Below, piece after piece: positions 16,282 to 24,782 of a DNA stretch of 64,000 nucleotides (positions are counted from its first letter, which is position 1; each line of letters starts with the position of its first letter). The DNA is taken from positions 1 through 64,000 of the forward strand of contig NZ_BJZP01000023.1 in assembly GCF_007992095.1 (NCBI RefSeq), written 5' to 3'. The notes beneath the pieces are model-generated. The model did no database searches, had not been told where the DNA came from, and was given only the letters and a program-made list of their open reading frames with translations. Source of the DNA: Paenirhizobium naphthalenivorans. GTDB taxonomy: Bacteria > Pseudomonadota > Alphaproteobacteria > Rhizobiales > Rhizobiaceae. Made by a program: the position numbers and the translations under genes.

Positions 16282-19036
16282 TCGCCCGAAATGGACGGGC
16301 CTCCAGAAGCTGTCTTACCTGACATTGCCGGTCGCGCTGCTTGGCGTGGTCTGCATATGGCTCGCCTTCTTCACGCTGATTTACGATGCCTACGTGGTGT
16401 CGTTCGGATCGACGTCGTATTTCGACTATGTGAGCCGGGTACGGTTCGGTGATGCTGCTCGCTACACCTGGTCGATCATCCATACGCGCAACACGGTCGG
16501 TTTGTCGCTTCTGGCATTCACGCTTGCGTCACCCTTCCTATTCTTTCTGATGTGCATCTGGATGCTGAAAGGAGGCAGGGCGCTATCGCGCAAAATCCTC
16601 TACCTCCTGCATGTCCGCTCGATGTTCAGTCTGATTGCCCTCACCGTGATGATACTTGCCGCCGCCTGGGCTGGCGCTTTTATCTACGGCTTCGCCTTTT
16701 ATCTCGTTGCCACGAAAGCTGGCGAACATGCCGACATTGCCAGCTATTATGGTAGCCATCTTGCCGCCATGTATCAGGCACCGTTCGGCACGACCGATGC
16801 AGCCGGTGGCTACCAGCGGCCATCCCGGCAGACGGTCCAGGCCACACTTGCGGGGCTCGCCGCAGCCGGCGCGCTGGTGGGGTTTCCGATCGGTGCAGCA
16901 ATCCAGAAGCGCCAGCAGATGATCATGGGCAAGGCCCGCCTTGCGACCCTCAAGGATGCGGCTGACTTTCGCCTGCGCGACAAGCACGGGATCGTGCTCG
17001 GGTTGAAACAAGGGCTTCTTCTGCGCAACGACGGTGACCAGCATGTGATGCTGATCGGCTCGCCGGGGCAGGGGAAATCACGCGGCTTTGTCATCCCCTC
17101 GATGATGAGTTTCGAGGGGTCGCAGGTCGTGCTCGACATGAGCGGTGAGTTGTTCGAGGAGACTTCCGGTTTTCTGAAGGACAAGGGCTTTGAGACCTTC
17201 CTGCTGGCGCCGGGATCGAAATTCACCGACGGTTACAATCCGCTCGACCTGATCAGCACCGATCCGCACCAGCGCATCACCGATCTCCAGAAGCTGACAC
17301 AGATGCTGCTGCCGGAACGATTGCGCTCGGATTCCTCCGATTTCTGGGAGGAAAGCGCCCGGATCCTGCTCACCGCCATGCTTGGCTTCGTGCTCGAATG
17401 CCCCGACACCCGCAAGTCGCTCAGCGAACTGTACCGTATCCTCAACTCGATGTCCGACGAGCGCACGGCGATCGTCCAGCTGCTGGAGAACTACGAAACG
17501 GTCCTCTCCGACCAGACCCGCATGCAGCTTACCAAATTTGCCGGCCGGCATGAAAAGCTGGGTGAGGGGATTGCGGCCGAAATCGTCGCCAAACTCAATT
17601 TCCTGCAGAACCCGCTCGTGGAGGCGTTGACATCAATCACCACCATTCCGGTCGATACCATACGGAAGCGCAAGCTGGTGATCTATATCCAGGCCGACTG
17701 GAATGCCATCCAGATCTACGAGCGCCTGATCTCGATGTTCATCCAGCAAATGGCCGACAAGCTGGTTCAGATGGGTCCGTTGCCCAACGGTGAGCACGAA
17801 GTCATGATGATGCTTGATGAGTTCGGCAATGGCGGCCGCATCGACACGGTGCTGACGCTCGCGCCCCTGATACGAAAGAACGGTGTGCGTTTCGTCTTCA
17901 TTCTCCAGGACGGCGCCCAGTTGGAGCGGTTGTACCAGCGGTCTGGACAGAAGATCCTGATGGGGGCATCGACGATCAAGGTCTTCATGAATTTCCAGAA
18001 CCAGGACGATGCGATGGCGGTCTCGTTGGCGGCCGGGAAGACGACGGAATGGGTCGAGCAATCGTCTTACTCCCATCGCCACGGTCGCCGTCAGCGCTCG
18101 ATCTCGAAAGTGCCGGTCTCCGTCGACCTCCTGCCGGTCAACACGCTGATGATGATGAAGCCAGAGGAGGCGATCCTGCAGGTCACCGGCATGCCGGTGA
18201 TGCGGATCATGAAACTGGATGCTGGCGGCGAACGGATGTTTGCGAAAGTGCGAAAGTTCAAGATGGTGCCGAAGCCCTGTATGAAGCCCGTTGAGTGGAC
18301 GATTGCTGACAGTGACCGTTTCGGATCTCTCGCGCGCTCCGCGCCGGGTGATCAGGGCGGTAATTCCGAACCCGGAGCTGACCTAGACCTTGCTGCGGTC
18401 GAGCGCGTCCGCAAGCCCCAGGATTTGCGCTTTGTGGTCAAGGAAGGCATTCGTCACGTTTATATTTCTTCCCTCGATGAGCTACGGAGGCGGCTCGACC
18501 TCGATGAGACGCGCGCGGCAGGTGTCGCCGAAGAAGACCTCGGCGGCGGGCAACCGCAGCCGGCTCGTAAGCCTGCGCATGGTCCGCCCAGCCGGAAAGC
18601 AAAGCGGGGCGAGACAAAAGATGCGCACACCGAATCCGCTGACGACGTCGATCTTGATATCGATGAAGAAAAGCTTGGCCAGAGCGTCTATTCCGGATCT
18701 CCAGTAAAGCGGCGCAGTCAACGGGATGGCTCAGGCGTTCCTACAGGTGCTGCCGGCGAACGGTCGTCCGGTTTGCCCATTCTGAAACGCCAGGACGTGA
18801 AGGAAGCATTCGGAGGTGATCTTAAAGCCCTGAATGACGTCATCTTCCAGCAGGCCGGCGAAAATGTGGTTGAACCAGGAGATTTGAATGCGGACGTCGA
18901 GCTCTTGATAGACACGCTTTCAGGCAGGTTGTCGGAGGATAGTTCGAGAGCCTGGCTGCGCGAGTTCGCGGACACGGCGCGCGATCCGCTGGGCGAAGAA
19001 GATGCGGAGCCCGACAGCGTGCCGGGCCGCACGTAG
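16250..19036 (+). CDS. virD4: VirD4-like coupling protein with long C-terminal tail
   Basis: 928 aa, about 260 longer than the Agrobacterium Ti VirD4. Membrane helices at about 20-45, 80-105, 120-150 and 195-215 anchor it. The ATPase domain has Walker A GSPGQGKSRGF (about 269-279) and Walker B MMMLDEFGN (about 518-526). VirD4 hands the relaxase-DNA complex to the channel. Residues from about 680 on are charged and of low complexity, then end in a conserved-looking part (PILKRQDVKEAFGGDLKALN), perhaps a substrate-docking region. The ATG at 16250 gives MASVYTDGE; an ATG 6 bases earlier is also possible. The gene belongs to the virB operon, not to the relaxase unit. Confidence 0.93.
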   Translation: MASVYTDGEIDRPKWTGLQKLSYLTLPVALLGVVCIWLAFFTLIYDAYVVSFGSTSYFDYVSRVRFGDAARYTWSIIHTRNTVGLSLLAFTLASPFLFFLMCIWMLKGGRALSRKILYLLHVRSMFSLIALTVMILAAAWAGAFIYGFAFYLVATKAGEHADIASYYGSHLAAMYQAPFGTTDAAGGYQRPSRQTVQATLAGLAAAGALVGFPIGAAIQKRQQMIMGKARLATLKDAADFRLRDKHGIVLGLKQGLLLRNDGDQHVMLIGSPGQGKSRGFVIPSMMSFEGSQVVLDMSGELFEETSGFLKDKGFETFLLAPGSKFTDGYNPLDLISTDPHQRITDLQKLTQMLLPERLRSDSSDFWEESARILLTAMLGFVLECPDTRKSLSELYRILNSMSDERTAIVQLLENYETVLSDQTRMQLTKFAGRHEKLGEGIAAEIVAKLNFLQNPLVEALTSITTIPVDTIRKRKLVIYIQADWNAIQIYERLISMFIQQMADKLVQMGPLPNGEHEVMMMLDEFGNGGRIDTVLTLAPLIRKNGVRFVFILQDGAQLERLYQRSGQKILMGASTIKVFMNFQNQDDAMAVSLAAGKTTEWVEQSSYSHRHGRRQRSISKVPVSVDLLPVNTLMMMKPEEAILQVTGMPVMRIMKLDAGGERMFAKVRKFKMVPKPCMKPVEWTIADSDRFGSLARSAPGDQGGNSEPGADLDLAAVERVRKPQDLRFVVKEGIRHVYISSLDELRRRLDLDETRAAGVAEEDLGGGQPQPARKPAHGPPSRKAKRGETKDAHTESADDVDLDIDEEKLGQSVYSGSPVKRRSQRDGSGVPTGAAGERSSGLPILKRQDVKEAFGGDLKALNDVIFQQAGENVVEPGDLNADVELLIDTLSGRLSEDSSRAWLREFADTARDPLGEEDAEPDSVPGRT

Positions 19037-19118
19037 TGGGCCAGCGTCAAACCAAACCCCAGTTTACAGGGCTCGACAAGAAGCGGTCGTGCTCCCCAGC
19101 GCAAGGACAACGGCAACC

Positions 19119-19454
19119 ATGGCCAAAATCGAACGTCTCTCAACCCGGCACGTTTCCAGTGATCGTAGCCTCGAACGGATCGTGGCCGCGGCCAGGGCCG
19201 AACCGGGGCTGTGGCTGATGATAAAGGAGCGAGAAATGGAGCTGAGAACAATGCGGGCCGAACTAGAGCGTCTCGGTGCGAAGGAGGGCGATATCGACCA
19301 TCTGTTTCCGCAACGGCTGAAGCCAACCCTGTCTGAACTTGCCGACGATCTCGTCTCACGCATGTTCGGAGGCTGCCCTCCAGACATGCTGGCTCCGGTT
19401 CAGGATACCCTGCTTGCTGCCGCAAGGCACGACCTGGATGCCTCGCCGGGTTGA
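19119..19454 (+). CDS. Small hypothetical protein, last gene of the virB/D4 unit
   Basis: 111 aa. Mostly helical and charged, with a likely coiled coil (MELRTMRAELERLGAKEG, about 46-63). No signal or membrane segment. The ATG at 19119 follows AAGGA by 9 bases. It lies 82 bases after virD4 on the same strand and converges on the DUF1173-like gene. Function unknown; a helper of VirD4 or of the relaxosome is possible by position. Confidence 0.65.
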   Translation: MAKIERLSTRHVSSDRSLERIVAAARAEPGLWLMIKEREMELRTMRAELERLGAKEGDIDHLFPQRLKPTLSELADDLVSRMFGGCPPDMLAPVQDTLLAAARHDLDASPG

Positions 19455-19483
19455 AGAACCCGCATGGCCTCCGAGGCGTCACT

Positions 19484-20830
19484 TCAGACATGTCGAACCT
19501 TCTCGATCACCCACTCTTGCAGCCGTTTCGCTGTATTTTGTGCGTTCGCCTCGCCGAGGTCCTGGGGAAAAATACTGAACATCGGGCCGAGATGCTTCAT
19601 GCGGGGAACGGTCTTGTCCTTGGCGTCGCGATACTCTTCCGTTTCCATACCGAAGGCCTCGATGATCAAAATAGCGGTTCCATGGTCCTTGTAGGTTGCT
19701 TCCAGGATGAAATCCGGCCGGCAGGGCCCAAGCGGTGTTTCGATTGCAAAGAGCGGCTTGGTGATCTTGATTCGGAGATCAGGAATGCTTTCAAATAGCG
19801 ACCCCTGAAGCCAGAAGAGGAGATGGCACACATCTCTTTCGAAACCGGATTCCACCGGAAACAGCGTGTCGCCATTGTAGACCGGCTGGGCGTAGGCCTG
19901 GACAGCCCGCGCTGGCCCTTCGTCGTCGTCGCCGAAGTCCACGTTAAGCAAACCGAGGAAGGGGCCTCGATGTGCCGGGTCGCCGCGCAAGGGTTGTCGC
20001 ACTTTCCCGAGCACCTCGATTGAACGCGAGGACGAGGCGGGCATGATTGCCTGCGCGGAAACGCTTTTCGCAAAAAGCAGCATGAAGCCGGTTCGGCGAA
20101 GCGTTCCGGGCCAGTCCGGACGTGAGGTTTCGAGCAGGCGTTGCCAGCGGCTACCTGATGCCCAGTAGTCGGCCGCCCACGTCGACAGCAAGGCGTTGAG
20201 AGACCATGTTCTCAAGACCCGAAGGTGCCTGGCAGCGGCGCGCAGCTCTGACAGCTGATTTCGAAGCGAAGGGTCGTGGTCATCCTGCAGTGGCGGAACG
20301 GCATTCATGCCAGCGTCATCAAGCAGGCGCCATAGGATGCCGCCGAGCCTGGACGGCCTGTCGTTGCGTTCCGTCGAGCGGTTAATCTCGTGGTTTGCGA
20401 CGTCAGCAAGGCGGTCTGGAATGGCCGGCAATGCATCGATGTAACTCTGATCAGTTTTTCGGAGAGGCCGAATGTGATAGCTACGGTCGATGAGCGCCGG
20501 CGTGGCGTCCTTATCCACGTGAAATGGGCAGGTGCTTGTATGATTTGGCCGCTCTTCATGTCGAAGAGGGTCCTCGTCCTTTGATGTCAGTCGTCGCAGC
20601 GTATAGGTATGCTCTTGCCGGATCGGGGCAAGTAGTGGCTGGAACCGGCCGGCGAGACAGTCGCACTCGATCCAGCCGTTCATCACTTTGGCTTGCCGGA
20701 TCACAGCGAGAGCGATTGCCTTATCGGCATTGGAAGCAGCGTCGCCGTACCAGGCGCGCAGTGCTGCGGCTTCTTCCTCGGTGAGCTCTGCCAGACAGTG
20801 AGCGGGGCCGTTTCTGACAACTATCCGCAT
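19484..20830 (-). CDS. DUF1173-like plasmid protein
   Basis: 448 aa. The Cys pair in ECDCLAGRF (about 58-64) and TSTCPFHVD (about 100) recall the Cys-rich start of DUF1173 proteins, which are found on conjugative plasmids of alphaproteobacteria. The C-terminus has RPDFILEATYKDHGTAILII followed by EAFG, which looks like a PD-(D/E)xK-type core with the usual Lys missing. No signal peptide. The ATG at 20830 is chosen over an upstream frame start at 20881. It is monocistronic, convergent with the virB operon tail and divergent from the XRE gene. Family assignment is from memory; function unknown. Confidence 0.65.
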   Translation of the reverse strand: MRIVVRNGPAHCLAELTEEEAAALRAWYGDAASNADKAIALAVIRQAKVMNGWIECDCLAGRFQPLLAPIRQEHTYTLRRLTSKDEDPLRHEERPNHTSTCPFHVDKDATPALIDRSYHIRPLRKTDQSYIDALPAIPDRLADVANHEINRSTERNDRPSRLGGILWRLLDDAGMNAVPPLQDDHDPSLRNQLSELRAAARHLRVLRTWSLNALLSTWAADYWASGSRWQRLLETSRPDWPGTLRRTGFMLLFAKSVSAQAIMPASSSRSIEVLGKVRQPLRGDPAHRGPFLGLLNVDFGDDDEGPARAVQAYAQPVYNGDTLFPVESGFERDVCHLLFWLQGSLFESIPDLRIKITKPLFAIETPLGPCRPDFILEATYKDHGTAILIIEAFGMETEEYRDAKDKTVPRMKHLGPMFSIFPQDLGEANAQNTAKRLQEWVIEKVRHV

Positions 20831-21130
20831 GAATTTTGCGAACCCACAGGATGCAGGTCTTCCTCCGGTCCTGCGGACCAAGCAGCTCCACTTGCATGGG
20901 CGGATAGGGCCGGTGTAGGAAGCATAACAAGCTTGTGAACTGCCCCGTTTAAAATATGGACAACAATTGGTTTACGCTTGGGCGGTGTGGTTTGCAGTCG
21001 ACGGGTAACGGATGAGCAAAAGAGTTTCAAGGATATTTCCAATGCGCCGCCATGGCGCGCCTTGCCGTCACCTTGTCGGCATGTGCGTCTGTCGCTGCGT
21101 AAGTACGGTCCTGTCCGGGGATGGTGGCCG

Positions 21131-21472
21131 ATGCCTCGTCTGAAACGCGAGCCGCCTGTCGAGGCCGTCGACATTTCTGTACTCGACTCCCTGTCGTTCC
21201 AGGAGAGGCTTGCCATTGGCCTCGAACGGTTGAAGGCCCAGCGCAAGTTGACAAATCGGGATCTGGCCGAGCAACTCGGCGTGCACGAAGCATATATATC
21301 GCAGGTGACGCGTGCGCTGCGGGACGTCAAGCTGTCGACGCTCGACAAGATGCAGCGTGAGTGGGATGTTGTCATCGAGGATTTACTCAAGATCACCGAA
21401 GCCGACCTCCCTCGGGTAGCGGTCTGGAAAGCCCGCCGCAAGAAACAGAAATCTGCCGAGACAGACCAGTGA
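21131..21472 (+). CDS. XRE-family transcription regulator
   Basis: 113 aa. A helix-turn-helix domain at about residues 30-80: LSFQERLAIGLERLKAQRKL, then TNRDLAEQLGVHEAYISQVT. The C-terminus is basic (KARRKKQKS). The start at 21131 follows GGGG by about 9 bases; the frame is open upstream to 20978 but without a good start signal. It is transcribed away from the DUF1173-like gene and converges on the exported-protein operon, with 3 bases between the stop codons. It is the only free-standing small DNA-binding regulator in the transfer region, so it is a candidate reader of the repeated dyad. Confidence 0.8.
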   Translation: MPRLKREPPVEAVDISVLDSLSFQERLAIGLERLKAQRKLTNRDLAEQLGVHEAYISQVTRALRDVKLSTLDKMQREWDVVIEDLLKITEADLPRVAVWKARRKKQKSAETDQ

Positions 21473-21475
21473 GCG

Positions 21476-21979
21476 CTAGTGGTTCAGGTTGAACCAGAAC
21501 CTCTCTTTCACCCCGTCCTCGTTTGGAATATCGAAATAGTAGGGATCCGCGCGCCGCGGGCGCGGAGTGGCGACCTGCTGTATGCAGCTTTCGCCATCCC
21601 GATTGCTGTTGAAGTAGTGGCCCGAGGTCCCGCAGACATTGACCGTTTTGATGCACTGGTTGGGTTCACCCCGCCAATTGTTGTCGCCGCCTGAAGAAGA
21701 GTAGCCGACAGTCGTTCCCGCGGGGCAATCCTCGTAGGTTTCGTGGCCCGGCTTACCGGAATTGGCCTCGTGGCAAATCGGCCAGGAGAAGCCGGGCTTG
21801 GACATGGCGGTGATGAGTTTTTGCATGGGTGGAACGCAATAGGGGACGCCATGCCAGGATGGGCTTTTCGATGCGGCACACAGCAGAACCTGACATCCCC
21901 ATTCGGCGTCCTGTGCCTTTGCTGACACCCCAGAAAACGTGCTTATCAAGCCTGCGGCCAAGAACATGATCGCTTTCAC
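21476..21979 (-). CDS. Exported Cys-rich protein of conjugation clusters
   Basis: 167 aa, last gene of the minus-strand operon. GTG start with a strong RBS (AAAGGAG). The signal peptide ends at about AKA-QDAEWGC. The mature part begins with WGCQVLLCAAS and has nine cysteines, probably in disulfides. The pattern GCQVLLC ... YCVPPMQKLI ... CHEA ... CPAG is shared, to my knowledge, with small exported proteins of conjugation regions (sometimes named TraH). Function unknown. Confidence 0.72.
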   Translation of the reverse strand: MKAIMFLAAGLISTFSGVSAKAQDAEWGCQVLLCAASKSPSWHGVPYCVPPMQKLITAMSKPGFSWPICHEANSGKPGHETYEDCPAGTTVGYSSSGGDNNWRGEPNQCIKTVNVCGTSGHYFNSNRDGESCIQQVATPRPRRADPYYFDIPNEDGVKERFWFNLNH

Positions 21980-22000
21980 CGTCCGTCTCCTTTGAGTGAT

Positions 22001-22372
22001 CTATTGGATCTGCACCCAGGTGCCGTCGATTTTCGCAAAAGACAGGGTGCCGGGCTGCGTCGTACCCGCGAAGGAACCGCTTGTTGTTGTGATGATGCCG
22101 GTACAGGTGACACCGGGTACGGCCTGACGAGGTTTGCACTCCGAGATGCGGATCGAGCGGCCCGATTTGGCGATCGCGGCACTCGCTTGACTGTCGTCGG
22201 GAAAGTCAAATGTCGGCTGCCGTTGAAGCTCACTCTCGAGCCGCGCGACCTCCTGTTCAAGCTCCGCCATCCTGTCGGCCCGTTCAAACTCGTTGATCGT
22301 GTACCCGCCGGCAGATCCCACGACGAAAGCAATGCCGGCGGCGACAAGCGATCCGTAGTCGAGCTTCTTCAT
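22001..22372 (-). CDS. Membrane-anchored small protein with coiled coil
   Basis: 123 aa. One N-terminal membrane helix (about 8-24, YGSLVAAGIAFVVGSAGGY), then a short coiled coil (EFERADRMAELEQEVARLES), then a periplasmic domain with two cysteines (ISECKPRQAVPGVTCTG) that may pair. RBS GAGG 6 bases before the ATG. It lies between two exported-protein genes in the same operon. No family recognised. Confidence 0.7.
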   Translation of the reverse strand: MKKLDYGSLVAAGIAFVVGSAGGYTINEFERADRMAELEQEVARLESELQRQPTFDFPDDSQASAAIAKSGRSIRISECKPRQAVPGVTCTGIITTTSGSFAGTTQPGTLSFAKIDGTWVQIQ

Positions 22373-22380
22373 CGGCAACC

Positions 22381-22695
22381 TCAATATCCTTCGATCCCGA
22401 GGCGCTTCAGGATAGCGATCGGATTGGTTTCGCACTCCGATTTCCATTCGCGATGCTTGGCGCAGGCGTAGGCGTATTGGCTAAGGTCGGCCGAAGACAG
22501 GTCTGCAAGCCTGTTGCCAACCGCCTTCCATTGCTGCACGTCTGCCGGATCACAACCAGCACCGCCCGCACCGCAAAAGTCCGGATCGCGTTGCTCGATC
22601 TGGGTTTGGGTGGCGCCGTCCTGCGCGCCGGCGGCAACCGGAGAAACAGCCAGTAGAATGGCAATAATGGTCGAAGTTTCGAAAGGGCGTTTCAT
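22381..22695 (-). CDS. Small exported protein with four cysteines
   Basis: 104 aa. The signal peptide ends at VAAGA-QDGAT (about 24). The mature part has four Cys (DFCGAGGAGC, YACAKHREWKSEC), likely two disulfides. Perfect RBS GGAGG just before the ATG. Its start lies immediately after the stop of the preceding thermonuclease-like gene. Family unknown. Confidence 0.7.
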   Translation of the reverse strand: MKRPFETSTIIAILLAVSPVAAGAQDGATQTQIEQRDPDFCGAGGAGCDPADVQQWKAVGNRLADLSSADLSQYAYACAKHREWKSECETNPIAILKRLGIEGY

Positions 22696-23319
22696 TTAAC
22701 CTCCGTGCACCTGCGTGAACGACAGTGCTTTGTCGGGAGTGACGGGCAGGGGCAGAGGAAGCCCCTCTTCTGTGGCCGACGCGGGGCCATCAGACACATC
22801 ACCAGGCTCTGGCGATGCATTGCAGAGCCAGGGAGGAGACAGGTCAGGCGACGACCAGATGCCGAAACCAAGCCCTCTCGCCCTTCTTTCAATATCGAAA
22901 TAGGCCGGGACTTGGGGTTCATTACGATAGTTGAAGGCGTAGCCGATCCCTTCCGCGATTGCCGTCGCTGCAAGATTTGTCTCGCCAACAAAACAATGCG
23001 CGATCAGGTTCTTGTTGCTGTCGCGACCTATAGGCGCGCAGTTGACGTCCTGGCCAAGAGTTCGAAGGATCATCCAGGCACGCGAGACCTGACCGACAGG
23101 CCATGTCACACCTTCGGTCGTTGCGTTCTGCGCCAGTCTGGGGGCTTCATATCCAGCCAGACGGATAAGCTGACGCGTTTTGACGAACTCGAATGTGGTG
23201 CCATCAATGACCTGAACCTTGCCGTATATCTGACGGGGAACGTCGGATGGGCGGGCTTGCGCCAGCGTCCCTGTCGGGATGAGGGCGAGGACAATCGTCA
23301 AGATGGTGGCAAGCTTCAT
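22696..23319 (-). CDS. Exported thermonuclease-fold (SNase-like) protein 1
   Basis: 207 aa. The signal peptide ends at TLA-QARPSD (about 21). The SNase fold is recognisable: YGKVQVIDGTTFEFVKTRQL, IRLAGYEAPRL, then NLAATAIAEGIGYAF and ERRARGLGFGIW. The catalytic set is not: the expected Asp-Ala-Pro-Glu is EAPR, and the DRYGR loop is RDSNKNLIAHC. So it is probably not an active nuclease. The C-terminal 40 residues are Pro-rich. Start 23319 has GGAG upstream and overlaps the next gene upstream by 4 bases. Confidence 0.75.
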   Translation of the reverse strand: MKLATILTIVLALIPTGTLAQARPSDVPRQIYGKVQVIDGTTFEFVKTRQLIRLAGYEAPRLAQNATTEGVTWPVGQVSRAWMILRTLGQDVNCAPIGRDSNKNLIAHCFVGETNLAATAIAEGIGYAFNYRNEPQVPAYFDIERRARGLGFGIWSSPDLSPPWLCNASPEPGDVSDGPASATEEGLPLPLPVTPDKALSFTQVHGG

Positions 23320-23969
23320 CGCGACACTCCGGCTTGTTGCATCAGAACAGAGACGGGGTGCGGCAAATCGGAATAGTCCCAAAGACCCGCGCGGGCGGTG
23401 CGGGCGCTTTCCTCGGCGACTCTATATCCGGGAACAATGACCTGGCCAGTGCTGTCGACTGCCGCAAATCCCCATCCTTGCGCGATAACGTAGGTCGCAA
23501 GATCATATCGGTGCTCCCCGGCAGTCGTCTGGCATGCAACCACGGCATTGTTCTGGTCGACCAACTGAATGGTGGCGCAGACGGGCTTTGTGTCCCTGAC
23601 CAACGCCTGCATCATGATCACGTTGAGTTCACCGCAGTCGCGCGAAGTCCCCTGAGATAGGGCAACGGTAGTCCCGCGCAGGCATGACTGTAGACCATAG
23701 AGCCGGTACCGTCGCCCGTTTGAGACCCAGCTATCGCCGGTCTCAAACTGCGCATGCGTCGGGAATGGTGTGAATGCGGAAGATGGCGGAAGCGCCGCGT
23801 CTTCCGTGGGAGGAGCATCAGCTTGCGATGCCTGGACGGGAACGACCGGCAGCCTAGAAGGCTGCATTTGTGTTAACTCGCCACCGGTGAGCATCGGCAT
23901 TATGACGAAGCCTGCGTAGAAGCCGGAGACTGCGATCGTGGAAATAAGCATCAAAGTTCCGATCCGCAT
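23316..23969 (-). CDS. Membrane-anchored thermonuclease-fold protein 2
   Basis: 217 aa. N-terminal hydrophobic helix (about 4-27) that may stay as an anchor, a Pro/Ala-rich linker, then the fold: SWVSNGRRYRLYGLQSCLRG, QALVRDTKPVCATIQLV, DLATYVIAQGWGFA and EESARTARAGLWDY. The DAPE-like motif and the DRYGR loop of active enzymes are replaced (GLQSCLRG; VDQNNAVVACQT). The pattern of cysteines matches the third paralogue. Overlaps both neighbours by 1-4 bases, so it is tightly coupled. Confidence 0.72.
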   Translation of the reverse strand: MRIGTLMLISTIAVSGFYAGFVIMPMLTGGELTQMQPSRLPVVPVQASQADAPPTEDAALPPSSAFTPFPTHAQFETGDSWVSNGRRYRLYGLQSCLRGTTVALSQGTSRDCGELNVIMMQALVRDTKPVCATIQLVDQNNAVVACQTTAGEHRYDLATYVIAQGWGFAAVDSTGQVIVPGYRVAEESARTARAGLWDYSDLPHPVSVLMQQAGVSR

Positions 23970-24649
23970 CAGTGCATTGTCGGATTTGCGCGGTAACGCT
24001 CGCCGTAGGGATGGAGGAAATGGGCGCTGGCCCAGATACCGGCTTTCGTTCCTCGCGCGCCTTGTTCCGCCCGAGCATATTCCGGGAAGATGGGCTGGCC
24101 AGTCCGATCACGGAAAGCAAACGCCACTCCTTTGCTGATCAGCACCTCGGAAAGTGATCGCACCGTGTCTCCGTCCATGAAAAAGCATTCCGCATATCGA
24201 ACCGTCGGCTCGCCTGGGGTCCGCCCGAGCTCATGGCAGGGGAATGCAGTGCCAGCGATAGCCTGTACCTCGCCGATGGTCGCCGTCATCGCGGCAAGCG
24301 AGATCATGGCACAGGTGGCTCTGACACCCGAATATTCGAGTGGCTCGGTCGAAAGGCAACCCTGAAGGCCTGCGAGTTTAATGATCGTTCCATCCGCAGC
24401 GAGAAACGCGCTGCCGCCCAACGCGGCTTTCGGGCTGACACTTTGAAGATCGAGTCGCGTTGTGATCGAGGATGTATCGAGTGGTGTTGGCGACGCGGGG
24501 ACCAGGTCCTGCCCCTGAACATAGGCCTGCTGGTAGTAGCTCACGAACTCCCCAGCCGCATCCGCCCTCACTGTTTCGGGCAGTGAGACCAGAGCACCAA
24601 AAAGGCCATAAATGAGGTGGCGAGAAGATCGCCATGCGCCATTCTTCAT
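23969..24649 (-). CDS. Exported thermonuclease-fold protein 3, first gene of the operon
   Basis: 226 aa. Signal peptide MKNGAWRSSRHLIYGLFGAL to about VRA-DAAGE. Core: AFLAADGTIIKLAGLQGCLS, MTATIGEVQAIAGTAFPC, RSLSEVLISKGVAFAF, ARAEQGARGTKAGIW. As in the second paralogue, the catalytic Arg-Glu-Arg set is not seen, while the fold-defining parts remain. The ATG at 24649 is chosen because the longer frame (to 24844) would run through the operator and lacks a signal. Its start lies 42 bases from the shared dyad. Confidence 0.72.
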   Translation of the reverse strand: MKNGAWRSSRHLIYGLFGALVSLPETVRADAAGEFVSYYQQAYVQGQDLVPASPTPLDTSSITTRLDLQSVSPKAALGGSAFLAADGTIIKLAGLQGCLSTEPLEYSGVRATCAMISLAAMTATIGEVQAIAGTAFPCHELGRTPGEPTVRYAECFFMDGDTVRSLSEVLISKGVAFAFRDRTGQPIFPEYARAEQGARGTKAGIWASAHFLHPYGERYRANPTMH

Positions 24650-24690
24650 GTTCGCATCCGTCACCTGTTGACTTTTTTGAACATGCACGA

Positions 24691-24710
24691 AATTGTACTG
24701 TAGTGCAAGT
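24691..24710. promoter_or_regulatory. Shared dyad operator, copy 3, between divergent units
   Basis: AATTGTACTGTAGTGCAAGT, 17 of 20 identical to the copy at 3098-3117. It lies between the exported-protein operon (start 24649, minus) and the 24783 membrane protein (plus). A TTGACT at 24668-24673 may be the -35 box of the plus-strand promoter, placing the dyad over its -10 region. Confidence 0.6.
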
Positions 24711-24782
24711 ATGGAAAAGCTCTGAAAATTGAGGTAAGGTTGTTCAGACGTTTGATTTGTGTGTGGGGATAAGAGGATGGCG

